NCBI RefSeq assembly: GCF_050750585.1
Contig: NZ_JBOJLM010000006.1
Coordinates: 1 to 64,000 of the forward strand
Length of the DNA stretch: 64,000 nt
Origin: Salinimicrobium sp050750585
GTDB taxonomy: Bacteria; Bacteroidota; Bacteroidia; Flavobacteriales; Flavobacteriaceae
Reading direction: 5' to 3'
Shown here: one piece after another, positions 1-9,358 of the stretch
How positions within the stretch are numbered: position 1 is the first letter of the stretch
Layout of the letters: each line of letters begins with the position of its first letter
The notes under the pieces: generated by a model
Database searches by the model: none
Told to the model about the DNA's origin: nothing
Seen by the model: only the letters and a program-made list of their open reading frames with translations
Made by a program: the position numbers and the translations under genes

Positions 1-22
1 TTTTCATTTTATATCAATTCAA

Positions 23-331
23 CTACTTCACTCTAACTTCAATAGGCCGCAGCTCTCCAAAATCATCTTCTCTTTGCCATACAAAGGTGTATAACCACAT
101 TAAAGTAAATGTTGGAATTATATCACTAAATGGCAAAATCTCTTCAATAAATACCAGAACAGAGGCTAATTTCCCCTTTTTGCCGGGATACATAGCCGAC
201 ATTTTCCTGGCGGCATAAGGAGCCCACAAAAGATCAAGGAATCCTCCAACTAACGGAACTGCTCCACTTGCCATACCAATAGCATCGTAGACCAGGCCTT
301 TGATCAATAACTTCTTTTTATTGGTTTCCAT
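23..331 (-). CDS. Small integral membrane protein, function unknown
   Basis: The 102-residue product has two hydrophobic stretches, roughly residues 15-40 and 58-85, separated by a basic loop, and ends in a charged tail. The glycine-rich first segment (GAVPLVGGFLDLLWAP) recalls DUF4112-type small membrane proteins, but that match is weak and made by eye. The gene lies 42 nt downstream of msrA on the same strand and could be co-transcribed with it. No catalytic residues are visible, so I give no function. Confidence 0.6.
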   Translation of the reverse strand: METNKKKLLIKGLVYDAIGMASGAVPLVGGFLDLLWAPYAARKMSAMYPGKKGKLASVLVFIEEILPFSDIIPTFTLMWLYTFVWQREDDFGELRPIEVRVK

Positions 332-373
332 CTATTTTATTTTTCATTACTAATACAAGAAAAGTGCCACTTT

Positions 374-940
374 TTATGATTCAGCTTTTACCTTCTTTGA
401 AAACGTATGCTTCAGTTTCTGAACTTTGGGATCAATGATCACCCGGCAATATGGCTGATTCCTGTTTTGGTTGTAATAATCGTGATGTTCCTGTTCGGCT
501 ACATAAAACTCACCCGCAGGGGCGATTTCAGTAACTATAGGATCTTTAAATGTCTTTTCTTCTTCCAGCTTTCTTACAACATTTTCGGCGGTTTCTTTTT
601 GAGCTTCAGAATGATAGAATATGGCACTCCTATAATGCGTTCCTATATCATTCTGTTGCCGGTTAAGCGTTGTAGGGTCATGCGTGGCAAAGAACATGTA
701 CAGTAACTCTTCAAAAGTGACAATTTCGGGATCAAATTTTATCTCTATAGATTCTGCATGCCCGGTTCTTCCGGTAACCACTTCACGGTAAGGCGGATTT
801 TTAATATGCCCTCCGGTAAAGCCCGAAGTCACCTTCTTCACACCTTCTATACGTTGAAAGACCGCTTCGGTACACCAAAAACATCCTCCGGCCAAAGTTG
901 CCATTTCCATTTGTTTTTCTTCCATATTTAGTTTTTCCAA
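374..940 (-). CDS. msrA: Peptide methionine-S-sulfoxide reductase MsrA
   Basis: MsrA reduces methionine-S-sulfoxide in proteins and free methionine, using thioredoxin. The 188-residue sequence has the family signature GGCFWCTEAVFQ near the N-terminus, with the first Cys as the catalytic nucleophile. The conserved EVVTGRTGHAES and HDPTTLNRQQNDIGTHYRS segments follow, and a C-terminal Cys (QPYCRV) may resolve the disulfide. The length fits a stand-alone MsrA with no MsrB fusion. There is no signal peptide, so it should be cytoplasmic. Both ATGs at the start (940 and 925) are possible; the first is kept. Confidence 0.95.
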   Translation of the reverse strand: MEKLNMEEKQMEMATLAGGCFWCTEAVFQRIEGVKKVTSGFTGGHIKNPPYREVVTGRTGHAESIEIKFDPEIVTFEELLYMFFATHDPTTLNRQQNDIGTHYRSAIFYHSEAQKETAENVVRKLEEEKTFKDPIVTEIAPAGEFYVAEQEHHDYYNQNRNQPYCRVIIDPKVQKLKHTFSKKVKAES

Positions 941-1032
941 AAAATAGGCAAAAACAACGAACCTTCCAATTATAAAATTTCAGGATTTCGTAACATTGCA
1001 TTACGGGATAAATTCGCCTTTAATAACACCCT

Positions 1033-3468
1033 ATGCTCTGTAAATATCTGCTGTTACCTTTTTTTCTTTTAATAACAGGGTTCCTGTTTGGTCAACAAAA
1101 TGAACTTCCGCAGAAAAAGATCTACACAGCTACCAGAATTGAAGATAAACCACAGATTGACGGAATCCTGGATGATGAAATTTGGAAAGATTTTCCCGAA
1201 GCCGGAAATTTTGTAATGTACGAGCCCGGCGATGGTAAACCTTCCCGCAGTACACATCCCAGCCAGGTAAAAATAGCCTATACCGATGAAGCTATCTACG
1301 TGGCCGCCTATCTTTACGATAACAAACCCTCTAAAATAAGGCGCGAATTTGCGCAGCGCGATAACCTGCCTACTGCCGATTTTTTCTTTTTTGATCTCAA
1401 TACCTACAACGATGGCGAGAACCAGACGAGGTTTTACGTCACCGCCGCGGGTACGCTCGCCGATGCCAAAATGAAGAGGGACAATGAAGATTTTGCTTTT
1501 AATGTGGTATGGGAAGCAAGGGTTTCTTTAAATGAAGAGGGCTGGTTCGTAGAAATGGAGATCCCCTACTCTGCCCTGCGTTTTCCGGGCGGTGAAGAGC
1601 AGCTGTGGAGCATGCAGCTGGGAAGGCACATTAGCCACCTCAATGAAACCTACGTTTGGAATTACATCGACAAATCTATTGGGGAAAGCACCCATTATAA
1701 TGGCATTTTAGAGGGGATAGAAAATATTGACGCTCCGGTACGACTGAGTTTTTATCCGTACGTTTCGGGGGAAGTTGATTATATTGACGGTGAAACCACC
1801 ACGGCATTCAATGCAGGTATGGATCTCAAATACGGCATTAGCGATGCCTTTACCCTTGATGCCACGCTAATCCCCGATTTTGGTCAAACCGCCTATGATG
1901 AAGTGGAACTGAATCTTGGGCCTTTTGAACAGACTTTTGGGGAGAACAGGGCATTTTTTACTGAAGGAACCGAGCTATTTACCAAAGGAAACCTGTTCTA
2001 TTCCCGGCGTATAGGTGATACCCCTTTAGGTTTTAACAACGCGCAGGACGCCCGGCTCGAAAACGAGGAAATAGTAGAAAATCCCGAAACCACCAACCTT
2101 CTCAACGCGCTAAAGATCTCCGGAAGAACCAAAAGCGGACTTGGGATAGGATTTTTTAATGCTATTACCGAACGGCAAAAGGCACGGTACTACAACAAAA
2201 CGACAGGTGAACAAAGAGAGCTTATTACCGAGCCGCTGGCGAATTACAATATTTTTGTACTCGACCAGCAGTTTGATCAAAAATCGTCTGTTTCTCTCAT
2301 CAATACCAATGTGATTAGGGAAGGAAAGTTCAGGGATGCTAATGTTTCCGGTTTTTTGTTTGACGTTTATAACCGTGGCAGTTCCTTTAATTTTTCGGGG
2401 GAAGCAAAGATGAGCCGAATAAATTATGCCGAAAGTAACAAGACAGGATTTGCTTCACAGCTGGCTTTTGCGAGAACCAAGGGAAAATTCAGGTATGGGA
2501 TCTCCCATGAATTTGCCAATAAGACCTATGACATCAATGACCTGGGGCTTAATTTCATCAATAACTACAGTAACTTCAACTGGCAAACCTCCTATCGCAT
2601 ATTTGAGCCCCACGGAATTTTCAATGAGTACAATATTCAGTTCTACGGCGACCATCAGCGGCGCTATGATCCCGATATTGCACTTACCAATAACTTTGGG
2701 TCGAGTTTCTTCGGAATGACCCGCGAAAGGTTCGCTTTTGGAGGTAATGTTAATTACAGTACACCTTTCAAGGACTTTTTTGAGCCCCGCCGGAATAATT
2801 CCTTCATCGAATATCCTGAAAATGCTGCAGCTGAAGCCTGGATCTCTTCAGATTATCGCAAAAGAATTGCGATAGATTCGCGCCTTGGGTACAACAAGTA
2901 CCTGGGAAGCCCGCACGGGGAACTCAACTTTAGCTTTAGCCCCCGTTTTAGGGTTAGCAACAGGTTTATGCTTATTTATTCCTTTGAATTTATGGAGGAA
3001 AATGAGCGGGAAAGTTTTGTAGCATTGCTGCCCAAAAATGTCATTTTTGGCACCCGTGATATGAAGAGCATTGAAAATTCCCTGCAGGGCAGCTACAACT
3101 TTACCAATCGGCAGGCCCTTAATTTAAGTTTCAGGAACTTCTGGTCTTCAGCAAATTTCGCCGATGACAGTTTTAGTCGTCTACGGGACAACGGCGAGCT
3201 GGTTTCCTATAACTACGAGGTTGATGAAGCAAATAATCCCGATGCAAATTTTAATGTGTGGAATCTCGATCTAAGCTACCAGTGGCGTTTTGCTCCCGGC
3301 AGTGAGATGATCCTGCTTTATCGCAATTCTATTTTCAATGTAGACAAGCAAAGTGAACTGGCTTATTTTGAAAGTGTAGAAAATCTTTTTAAACAACCGG
3401 CGAGGCACAATCTTTCGCTAAGAATTGTATATTATCTGGATTACAGCAGCATAAACAGTATAATTTAA
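1033..3468 (+). CDS. CBM9-like / DUF5916 outer-membrane protein
   Basis: This 811-residue protein begins with a signal peptide (LLLPFFLLITGFLFG, then QQNE). A carbohydrate-binding family 9-like beta-sandwich follows at about residues 35-240, seen in IDGILDDEIW, EMEIPYSALRFP and the bound-sheet pattern. The remainder alternates aromatic and polar residues in the manner of DUF5916, which is read as an outer-membrane beta-barrel. Such proteins are frequent in Bacteroidota and have no assigned reaction. No TonB box or plug is visible, so it is not a classical TonB receptor. The gene stands 23 nt upstream of an ABC ATPase, but the functional link is unclear. Confidence 0.85.
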   Translation: MLCKYLLLPFFLLITGFLFGQQNELPQKKIYTATRIEDKPQIDGILDDEIWKDFPEAGNFVMYEPGDGKPSRSTHPSQVKIAYTDEAIYVAAYLYDNKPSKIRREFAQRDNLPTADFFFFDLNTYNDGENQTRFYVTAAGTLADAKMKRDNEDFAFNVVWEARVSLNEEGWFVEMEIPYSALRFPGGEEQLWSMQLGRHISHLNETYVWNYIDKSIGESTHYNGILEGIENIDAPVRLSFYPYVSGEVDYIDGETTTAFNAGMDLKYGISDAFTLDATLIPDFGQTAYDEVELNLGPFEQTFGENRAFFTEGTELFTKGNLFYSRRIGDTPLGFNNAQDARLENEEIVENPETTNLLNALKISGRTKSGLGIGFFNAITERQKARYYNKTTGEQRELITEPLANYNIFVLDQQFDQKSSVSLINTNVIREGKFRDANVSGFLFDVYNRGSSFNFSGEAKMSRINYAESNKTGFASQLAFARTKGKFRYGISHEFANKTYDINDLGLNFINNYSNFNWQTSYRIFEPHGIFNEYNIQFYGDHQRRYDPDIALTNNFGSSFFGMTRERFAFGGNVNYSTPFKDFFEPRRNNSFIEYPENAAAEAWISSDYRKRIAIDSRLGYNKYLGSPHGELNFSFSPRFRVSNRFMLIYSFEFMEENERESFVALLPKNVIFGTRDMKSIENSLQGSYNFTNRQALNLSFRNFWSSANFADDSFSRLRDNGELVSYNYEVDEANNPDANFNVWNLDLSYQWRFAPGSEMILLYRNSIFNVDKQSELAYFESVENLFKQPARHNLSLRIVYYLDYSSINSII

Positions 3469-3491
3469 ACTTAATATTGTAACAACATACC

Positions 3492-4151
3492 ATGATAGAA
3501 GCACATAACATCCATAAAAGTTACAATGACCTTCACGTTTTAAAAGGTGTAGACCTGCACATCCCTAAAGGCGAAATTGTCTCTATTGTAGGAGCTTCGG
3601 GGGCCGGGAAGACTACCCTGCTTCAAATTCTTGGAACTCTTGAAAAACCCGATCGCAATACCAATAGTGTCCTCAAGGTAAATGACGTAGATGTCTATTC
3701 CCTTTCTTCAAAGGAGTTGGCGAAATTCAGAAATGAAAATATCGGATTTATATTTCAGTTTCACCAGCTGTTGCCTGAATTTACAGCTCTTGAGAATATA
3801 TGCATCCCGGCCTATATCGGGAATAAAGATAAAACCCAGACAGAAAAAAGAGCTAAAGAATTACTTGGATTCCTTGGGCTTTCAAAGCGTGGCGATCACA
3901 AACCGGCCGAAATGAGCGGCGGTGAGCAGCAACGTGTCGCTGTGGCGCGGTCGCTTATAAACAATCCCGGAGTGATCTTTGCCGACGAACCCTCAGGAAA
4001 CCTGGACTCTGAGTCGGCTGAAAACCTGCACAGACTCTTTTTTGATCTTCGGGAAGAATTTGGGCAAACCTTTGTGATCGTGACCCATAACGAGGAGCTG
4101 GCCAATATGGCCGACAAAAAACTGACTATGGTAGACGGCAAGATAATTTAA
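3492..4151 (+). CDS. LolD/MacB-type ABC transporter ATP-binding protein
   Basis: The 219-residue protein is a stand-alone ABC ATPase. Walker A is GASGAGKTT at about residue 35, the Q-loop is FIFQFHQLLPEF, the signature is MSGGEQQRVA, and Walker B is VIFADEPSGNLDSE with a switch His in VTHNEE. The LPEFTALEN segment and the overall size are typical of LolD-like ATPases, which power lipoprotein release or MacB-type mechanotransmission. No permease gene lies beside it, so the membrane partner must be encoded elsewhere. Confidence 0.9.
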   Translation: MIEAHNIHKSYNDLHVLKGVDLHIPKGEIVSIVGASGAGKTTLLQILGTLEKPDRNTNSVLKVNDVDVYSLSSKELAKFRNENIGFIFQFHQLLPEFTALENICIPAYIGNKDKTQTEKRAKELLGFLGLSKRGDHKPAEMSGGEQQRVAVARSLINNPGVIFADEPSGNLDSESAENLHRLFFDLREEFGQTFVIVTHNEELANMADKKLTMVDGKII

Positions 4152-4181
4152 GGTTAAAAGTTTAGGTTCAATATCCTTAAA

Positions 4182-4258
4182 TCTAACGTCTAACGTCTCA
4201 AATCTCACGTCTAACATCTCACGTCTAATGTCTAATGTCTCACATCTCGCATCCAAAA
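4182..4258. repeat. Heptanucleotide tandem repeat, TCTAACG type
   Basis: The spacer holds about eleven consecutive 7-nt units beginning with TC, mostly TCTAACG, TCTCACG, TCTAATG and TCTCACA, in strict 7-nt register. It lies between the ABC ATPase stop and the next start codon. A shorter, unrelated-sequence version of the same 7-nt architecture occurs at 38804-38920 and 52520-52581. Confidence 0.9.
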
Positions 4259-4266
4259 CCTGGTAA

Positions 4267-5031
4267 ATGAATTCAACAGAACTTAAAGAATTCCTCGATT
4301 TTAAGGTTGACCAATACAATACTTCAGAATTTATTGAAACAGATCCTGTGCAAATTCCGCATTTGTTCAGTCGGAAGGAAGACATGGAAATTTCGGGATT
4401 TTTGACCGCTACAATTTCCTGGGGCAACCGTAAAAGTATTCTGAAAAATGCCAATTATTTGATGGAGCTGCTGGAATTTGCACCTTATGATTTTGTGCAG
4501 AATCATTCCGAAGCAGAACTGGAAAAGCTTGAGAACTTCGTGCATCGCACTTTCAATGGCGGCGATCTCATTTATTTCATCAAGGCGTTTCAGCATATTT
4601 ACAGGGAGCATAATGGTATGGAGAACATCTTTAGTAAACATTCAGGTAAAGACAGTTTACAGCCTGCAATCCATGAGTTTAAGAAAATATTTTTTGAACT
4701 GCCTCACGAGAGAAGGACAGAAAAACACGTTAGCGATCCGCTGAAGAATTCCGCTGCCAAAAGGATCAATATGTTCCTACGATGGATGGTAAGAAATGAC
4801 AGCAGAAATGTTGATCTTGGCATTTGGAACAGCATTTCTCCGGCGCAACTCAGTTGTCCGCTTGATGTACATTCGGGAAACGTTGCCAGGAAACTGGGGC
4901 TCTTAAAAAGAAAACAGAATGACACCAAAGCTTTGCTGGAGCTGGATAATAATCTTCGGAAGTTAGACCCGCAAGATCCTGTAAAATATGATTTTGCATT
5001 GTTCGGGCTTGGGGTTTTTGAGAACTATTAA
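4267..5031 (+). CDS. TIGR02757 family protein (DUF2400)
   Basis: This 254-residue protein matches the TIGR02757/DUF2400 family. It has a conserved N-terminal FLDFKVDQYN segment, the ISGFLTATISWGNRKSIL block, and the C-terminal LDVHSGNVARKLGLL and LRKLDPQDPVKYDFALFGLG motifs. The arrangement is all-helical and the C-terminal half recalls the helix-hairpin-helix DNA glycosylase fold. The family is widespread in Bacteroidota and has no experimentally proven role that I can name. There is no signal peptide, so it should be cytoplasmic. Confidence 0.85.
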   Translation: MNSTELKEFLDFKVDQYNTSEFIETDPVQIPHLFSRKEDMEISGFLTATISWGNRKSILKNANYLMELLEFAPYDFVQNHSEAELEKLENFVHRTFNGGDLIYFIKAFQHIYREHNGMENIFSKHSGKDSLQPAIHEFKKIFFELPHERRTEKHVSDPLKNSAAKRINMFLRWMVRNDSRNVDLGIWNSISPAQLSCPLDVHSGNVARKLGLLKRKQNDTKALLELDNNLRKLDPQDPVKYDFALFGLGVFENY

Positions 5032-5116
5032 GCTGAAGTAGACAGTTAACACTGAAATATTGTTCACTTCCGAAGTTTTAAAGATTAAATAAAAAGCTCT
5101 TGCTAAAGCCTTTTTC

Positions 5117-5124
5117 TATATTTG
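5117..5124 (+). promoter_or_regulatory. Bacteroidota -7 box TATATTTG
   Basis: The octamer matches the TAnnTTTG consensus and sits 19 nt upstream of the ATG at 5143. A TTG start at 5122 would lie inside this box, which argues for the ATG. No convincing -33 TTTG is found at the usual spacing. Confidence 0.45.
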
Positions 5125-5142
5125 ACAAAAGAATGCCTGCGC

Positions 5143-7068
5143 ATGTACTTTAAACATCCTGAACTGCTTTACGCCCTTGTTGTGCTGGTGATTCCAATCC
5201 TGGTGCATTTGTTTCAGTTAAGAAAGTTTAAGACAACGCCATTCACGAACGTGAGGTTCCTGAAAAAAGCTGTTTTACAAACTCGCCAGAGTTCGCGCTT
5301 AAAGAAATTATTGGTCCTTTGCACCAGGCTTCTCATGCTTACATGCCTTGTGCTGGCTTTCGCACAACCCTACTTCCCACCTACTTCAGGGACAGTTGAG
5401 GAGACCAAAACAGTGATATATCTCGATAATTCTTACAGCATGCAGGCGCGGGGTAAAAATGGGATTCTTTTAAAACGCAGTGTGCAGGATTTACTTGAAA
5501 ATATTCCTGAAGACGAAGAGGTAACTTTGTTCACCAACAGCGAAGAATACAGGAATATCTCGGGAAATACACTTCGCGAAAGGCTTCAGGAGATTGGGTT
5601 TGCTCCGGAAGAACTTTCCTGGGGAACTGTGGCTCTCAAGGCAAACAATCTTATTGGTGCTTCGGGAAACCTTCAGAAGAATTTTATAGCAATTTCTGAT
5701 TTTCAACACTTACAGGATTCTGTTATTCCTCTCAAAAATGGCATTTTTACGCACCTGGTCCAGTTGATCCCCGAGCGGGTTGACAATGTAATAATCGATT
5801 CGGCATGGATTATAAATGCAGGTCTAAACCAGGCTGCAATCCAAATTTCATTTTCGGCAGTTGGAGACAGGCAGGAAGAAATTGCAGTAGGAATTTATGA
5901 CGGTGACCGGATGCTCGCCCGCAAAACCGTTAAACTTCAAGAGGGAACTGAAGGAAATACCACATTTAACCTGGATACAGATGTAATTCCTGACGGAAGA
6001 ATCGAGATTGAAGATAACGGATTGCAATTTGACAACCGACTATACTTTAGTATCAACGAAATTCCGCCGGTGAAGGTCGTGGCAATTGGAGACCACGAAG
6101 TAGATTACCTGCAAAGGATCTATGCTCCCCAGGAGTTTGAACTCACCATACTTCCTGAAAATAATGTAGACTACAATGCCCTCTCCCGGGCCAACCTGGT
6201 AATTCTGAATGAACTGAATCAAATCCCTTTTTCTTTGATAAGCAGCCTTCAGCAGTTAATTGAAGATCGTGCGGTGGTTGTTATTGTTCCGCCGACACAG
6301 GGAAAAACAGAAGACTACAATGTATTACTACGCAACCTGAGTTTGCCTCTTATTGAAACCTTAAATGTTCAGGATAAATTAATTACAGATATCAGTTTTG
6401 AGCATCCGCTTTACAGCAGTGTTTTTAATGAAAAAGTTACAAACTTTGAATATCCCGGTGTTCAAAGCTCATATCTGTTAAACAGGAGTGTTCCGGGTAT
6501 TTTAGAGTATCAAAATGGAGCACCATTTCTTTTTCAACAAGACAATGTCTTTGTGTTTACGGCAGCATTGAACCGGGAAAATTCCAACTTTAAGAACTCT
6601 CCGCTTATTGTTCCCACGTTCTATAACATTGGTAATTCGGCTATTTCAAGACCAAATCTTTACAATGTACTGGGCAAACCACAAAAGATATCGCTTCAGG
6701 CTGAACTTCAGAAGGATGAGATCCTAAAATTATCTTCTTCTGAAAGCACTTTTATTCCGCAGCAGCAAAGCTTCAGGAATAAAGTAGAGCTTACCCTGGA
6801 TGGCTTACCGAAAACCCCCGGCCACTACAAAGTGTTACAGGACGAAAAGCTGCTGAGAACCTTCAGTTTTAATGTGCCTCGCAGTGAAAGTGATCCTGTA
6901 CTCAACAGGTTGCAGGGGCAGGAAGATCTTCTTGTGCACGGCAATATTTCCGAAGCTATTTCTTTTATAAAATCGGCGAATGAAGTCGATAGCTTTTGGA
7001 AATGGTTTGTTATTTTTACTCTTGTTTTCCTACTTGCTGAAATACTAATTCTAAAATTCCTCAAATGA
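5143..7068 (+). CDS. BatA-type membrane protein with vWA-like domain
   Basis: The 641-residue protein opens with the BatA N-terminal double-transmembrane domain (FKHPELLYALVVLVIPILVHLFQ, split here by position: residues 2-21 and 55-75). A von Willebrand-like segment with the MIDAS-type motif LDNSYSMQ follows. A long periplasmic region comes next, and a C-terminal helix (residues about 620-640) ends the protein. Relatives lie in Bat aerotolerance loci, but here the only partner is the next gene, whose ATG overlaps this stop by 4 nt. That indicates translational coupling. The ATG at 5143 is chosen over an upstream TTG because the latter falls in the -7 box. Confidence 0.85.
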   Translation: MYFKHPELLYALVVLVIPILVHLFQLRKFKTTPFTNVRFLKKAVLQTRQSSRLKKLLVLCTRLLMLTCLVLAFAQPYFPPTSGTVEETKTVIYLDNSYSMQARGKNGILLKRSVQDLLENIPEDEEVTLFTNSEEYRNISGNTLRERLQEIGFAPEELSWGTVALKANNLIGASGNLQKNFIAISDFQHLQDSVIPLKNGIFTHLVQLIPERVDNVIIDSAWIINAGLNQAAIQISFSAVGDRQEEIAVGIYDGDRMLARKTVKLQEGTEGNTTFNLDTDVIPDGRIEIEDNGLQFDNRLYFSINEIPPVKVVAIGDHEVDYLQRIYAPQEFELTILPENNVDYNALSRANLVILNELNQIPFSLISSLQQLIEDRAVVVIVPPTQGKTEDYNVLLRNLSLPLIETLNVQDKLITDISFEHPLYSSVFNEKVTNFEYPGVQSSYLLNRSVPGILEYQNGAPFLFQQDNVFVFTAALNRENSNFKNSPLIVPTFYNIGNSAISRPNLYNVLGKPQKISLQAELQKDEILKLSSSESTFIPQQQSFRNKVELTLDGLPKTPGHYKVLQDEKLLRTFSFNVPRSESDPVLNRLQGQEDLLVHGNISEAISFIKSANEVDSFWKWFVIFTLVFLLAEILILKFLK

Positions 7069-8318
7069 AAATACTCGTCAAATCTGCCCGGATAGTTGAT
7101 AACGAAAGTCCGTACAACAATAAGGTCATGGACATCCTGGTAGAGAATGGTCTCATTGCAGAAATAGCACCAGAAATCAAGGTCAAAAAAGCCGATCTTG
7201 AGATAAAATTTGAAAATCTTCATATTTCACAGGGATGGTTTGACAGTAGTGTTTCTTTCGGAGAACCGGGATTTGAAGAAAGGGAGACCTTGAAAAACGG
7301 ACTAAAAACAGCAGCTAAAAGCGGATTCACAGCCATTGCCCTAAACCCCGGAAATGACCCGGTGACCGATAATACAGGCGCGGTAACTTACCTTAAAAAC
7401 AAAGCTGAAAAGCAGCCGGTAACTTTGCTGCCAATCGGGGCCCTTACCCGGAAAAGCGAAGGTCGTGATATGGCCGAACTTTACGATATGCAACAGGCCG
7501 GCGCGGTGGCTTTTGGAGACTTTAAAAAACCTGTTTCCAATCCTAATCTTTTGAAGCTTGCCCTGCAGTACTCCCAGAATTTTGACGGACTGGTGATGTC
7601 ATTTCCGCAGGAAGACAGGATAGCGCTTCAAGGGCAGGTCAATGAGCATGAGAACAGCACCCAACTTGGTCTTAAAGGAATCCCGGCCCTGGCTGAAGAA
7701 TTACAAATCATCAGAGATCTTTATATCCTGGAATATACGGGAGGTAAACTTCACATCCCTACCATTTCAACCGCAAAATCTGTAGAACTCATACGTGATG
7801 CTAAAGAAAGAGGGCTTGATGTATCTTGCAGTGTGGCTATTCACAACCTCTTCTTCACAGATGAAATGCTGCATGAGTTTGACACCAATGCTAAAGTGCT
7901 TCCCCCTTTAAGAACCAAAAGCGATATCAAGGCTCTTATTGCTGGAGTAAAAGATGAAACCATAGATATGATAACCTGCGACCACATCCCTATGGATTCT
8001 GAACATAAAAAAGTGGAGTTCGATAATGCCCTTTTTGGAACCCTGGGGCTGGAATCAGCTTTGGGCGCTTTACTGCAGTTGTTTTCTATCAAGACTACAG
8101 TGAAATTGCTTACTTCGGGAAAATGGAGGTTTGGGCTTGGCGAAGGAGTCATTGACGAAGGACTTCCTGCCAACTTCAGTTTTTTTAATCCTGAAGGAGA
8201 ATATACCTTTCAAAAAGAGCATATTTTGAGTGCTTCAAAAAATAGCCTCTTCCTTGGAAAGAAATTAAAGGGTAAAGTACACGGTATTCTGGTAGGGGAA
8301 GAATATTTAGCTTCTTAA
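7065..8318 (+). CDS. Dihydroorotase-like protein, probably catalytically inactive
   Basis: Overall this 417-residue protein is a clear amidohydrolase of the dihydroorotase type, with conserved NPGNDPVTD, GAVAFGDF, STAKSVELIR and GLESALGALL segments. The metal-binding motif DxHxHxR, expected before EPGFE, reads DSSVSFG, so both His and the Arg are lost. The second His site (normally HxSTA) reads TISTA, and DHAPH reads DHIPM. These changes remove most zinc ligands, so it is predicted to be a pseudo-enzyme. PyrC'-like inactive dihydroorotases are known to act as structural partners of aspartate transcarbamoylase in some bacteria. Whether that applies here is inference. Confidence 0.85.
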   Translation: MKILVKSARIVDNESPYNNKVMDILVENGLIAEIAPEIKVKKADLEIKFENLHISQGWFDSSVSFGEPGFEERETLKNGLKTAAKSGFTAIALNPGNDPVTDNTGAVTYLKNKAEKQPVTLLPIGALTRKSEGRDMAELYDMQQAGAVAFGDFKKPVSNPNLLKLALQYSQNFDGLVMSFPQEDRIALQGQVNEHENSTQLGLKGIPALAEELQIIRDLYILEYTGGKLHIPTISTAKSVELIRDAKERGLDVSCSVAIHNLFFTDEMLHEFDTNAKVLPPLRTKSDIKALIAGVKDETIDMITCDHIPMDSEHKKVEFDNALFGTLGLESALGALLQLFSIKTTVKLLTSGKWRFGLGEGVIDEGLPANFSFFNPEGEYTFQKEHILSASKNSLFLGKKLKGKVHGILVGEEYLAS

Positions 8319-8344
8319 GACCGGTAAGGAAGCGCAGAATTACG

Positions 8345-8352
8345 TAAATTTG
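8345..8352 (+). promoter_or_regulatory. Bacteroidota -7 box TAAATTTG
   Basis: The octamer matches TAnnTTTG, 17 nt upstream of the next ATG. No TTTG is visible at -33, so this may be a weak internal promoter of the 5.1-9.4 kb gene run. Confidence 0.35.
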
Positions 8353-8369
8353 CGCCTAAATTATCTCTT

Positions 8370-8696
8370 ATGGACAGTGTAGCCAACCAGGGGAAAGCTG
8401 CAGCAATTTGGGCCTATATTACTATTATAGGAACTATTATTGCTTACTTTCTCAACAACGATTCAAAGAACCCGTTTGCTTCTTTTCACATTCGGCAGGC
8501 GCTGGGAATCCACATCACATTTTACCTGTTGGGAATAATAGTTTCGTGGTTTAATACCTGGCTCATTTCGGCACCTTTTTATCTGTTTATAATCGTGTTG
8601 TTGGGATACGGCTTACTTGCTGCCATACAGGGAGAAAGGAACGAAGTTCCCATTTTAGGAAAACAATTTCAAAATTGGTTTAGTACAATAAGTTAA
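8370..8696 (+). CDS. Small multi-pass membrane protein (DUF4870/Tic20-like)
   Basis: The 108-residue product has three or four hydrophobic helices. The HIRQALGIHITFYLLG segment and the following glycine-containing helix resemble DUF4870/Tic20-like small membrane proteins. It lies between the inactive dihydroorotase homologue and an alpha/beta hydrolase whose ATG shares one base with its stop codon. The function is unknown; the assignment to DUF4870 is by pattern only. Confidence 0.7.
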   Translation: MDSVANQGKAAAIWAYITIIGTIIAYFLNNDSKNPFASFHIRQALGIHITFYLLGIIVSWFNTWLISAPFYLFIIVLLGYGLLAAIQGERNEVPILGKQFQNWFSTIS

Positions 8697-9358
8697 TGGA
8701 AGCAGAAACATTCACCCTATATCATTTAGTCAGAAAACCCAAAAAAACTGTAGAAAAGGCCCCTTTACTCATCATGCTACATGGCTACGGAAGCAATGAA
8801 GAAGATCTTTTTTCTTTTGCAGACGAGTTGCCCGATGAACTATTTATTATTTCTGTAAGGGCACCTTATCCCCTGCCTCCTTATGGAAATGCATGGTATG
8901 CGATTCACTGGGATGGCAGCAGCGACGGTAAATTCAGTGATGATGATCAGGCAGTGATTTCGAGGGAAAAGATCGTGCAATTTATAGACGAAGTAACCGA
9001 AAATTATCCCGTAGATGCCAATAATGTTACTTTACTTGGCTTCAGCCAGGGATGTATCCTCAGTTTTAGTGTGGCACTCTCCTATCCCGAAAAGATCAAA
9101 AATGTGGTTGGCCTAAGTGGGTATATCAATAAGGAAATCCTGAAAAAAGGATATGAAAACAATGATTTTTCAAGACTTTCAGTTTACAGTTCCCACGGTA
9201 CGGTAGATCAGGTAATCCCTGTGGAATGGGCCCGAAAAACAGCACCTTTCCTGGATTCCTTAAATATTGACAATACTTATTCAGAATTTCCTGTAGGTCA
9301 TGGTGTTGCGCCACAAAATCTTATGGAGATCAAACAATGGCTTAAGGAGCACCTTTAA
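8696..9358 (+). CDS. Phospholipase/carboxylesterase family alpha/beta hydrolase
   Basis: The 220-residue protein has the alpha/beta hydrolase layout. It shows an oxyanion region LIMLHGYGSNEEDL, the nucleophile elbow GFSQG (Ser near residue 123), the acid Asp in GTVDQVIP and the His in PVGHGV. This is the phospholipase/carboxylesterase (Abhydrolase_2, YpfH/EstB-like) subgroup, which hydrolyses short-chain or lysophospholipid esters. There is no signal peptide, so it should be cytoplasmic. Its 3' end overlaps the convergent gene by 4 nt. Confidence 0.9.
   Translation: MEAETFTLYHLVRKPKKTVEKAPLLIMLHGYGSNEEDLFSFADELPDELFIISVRAPYPLPPYGNAWYAIHWDGSSDGKFSDDDQAVISREKIVQFIDEVTENYPVDANNVTLLGFSQGCILSFSVALSYPEKIKNVVGLSGYINKEILKKGYENNDFSRLSVYSSHGTVDQVIPVEWARKTAPFLDSLNIDNTYSEFPVGHGVAPQNLMEIKQWLKEHL

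Noticed and set aside
3993..4454. A minus-strand open frame of 153 residues across the ABC ATPase end and the heptad array
   Set aside because: It is antisense to two clear genes and its repeated LDVR/LDAR peptide is produced by the 7-nt repeat itself.
5122..5143. TTG start for the BatA-like gene, 7 residues longer
   Set aside because: The TTG falls inside the -7 box TATATTTG and the added residues are not hydrophobic as the family start is.
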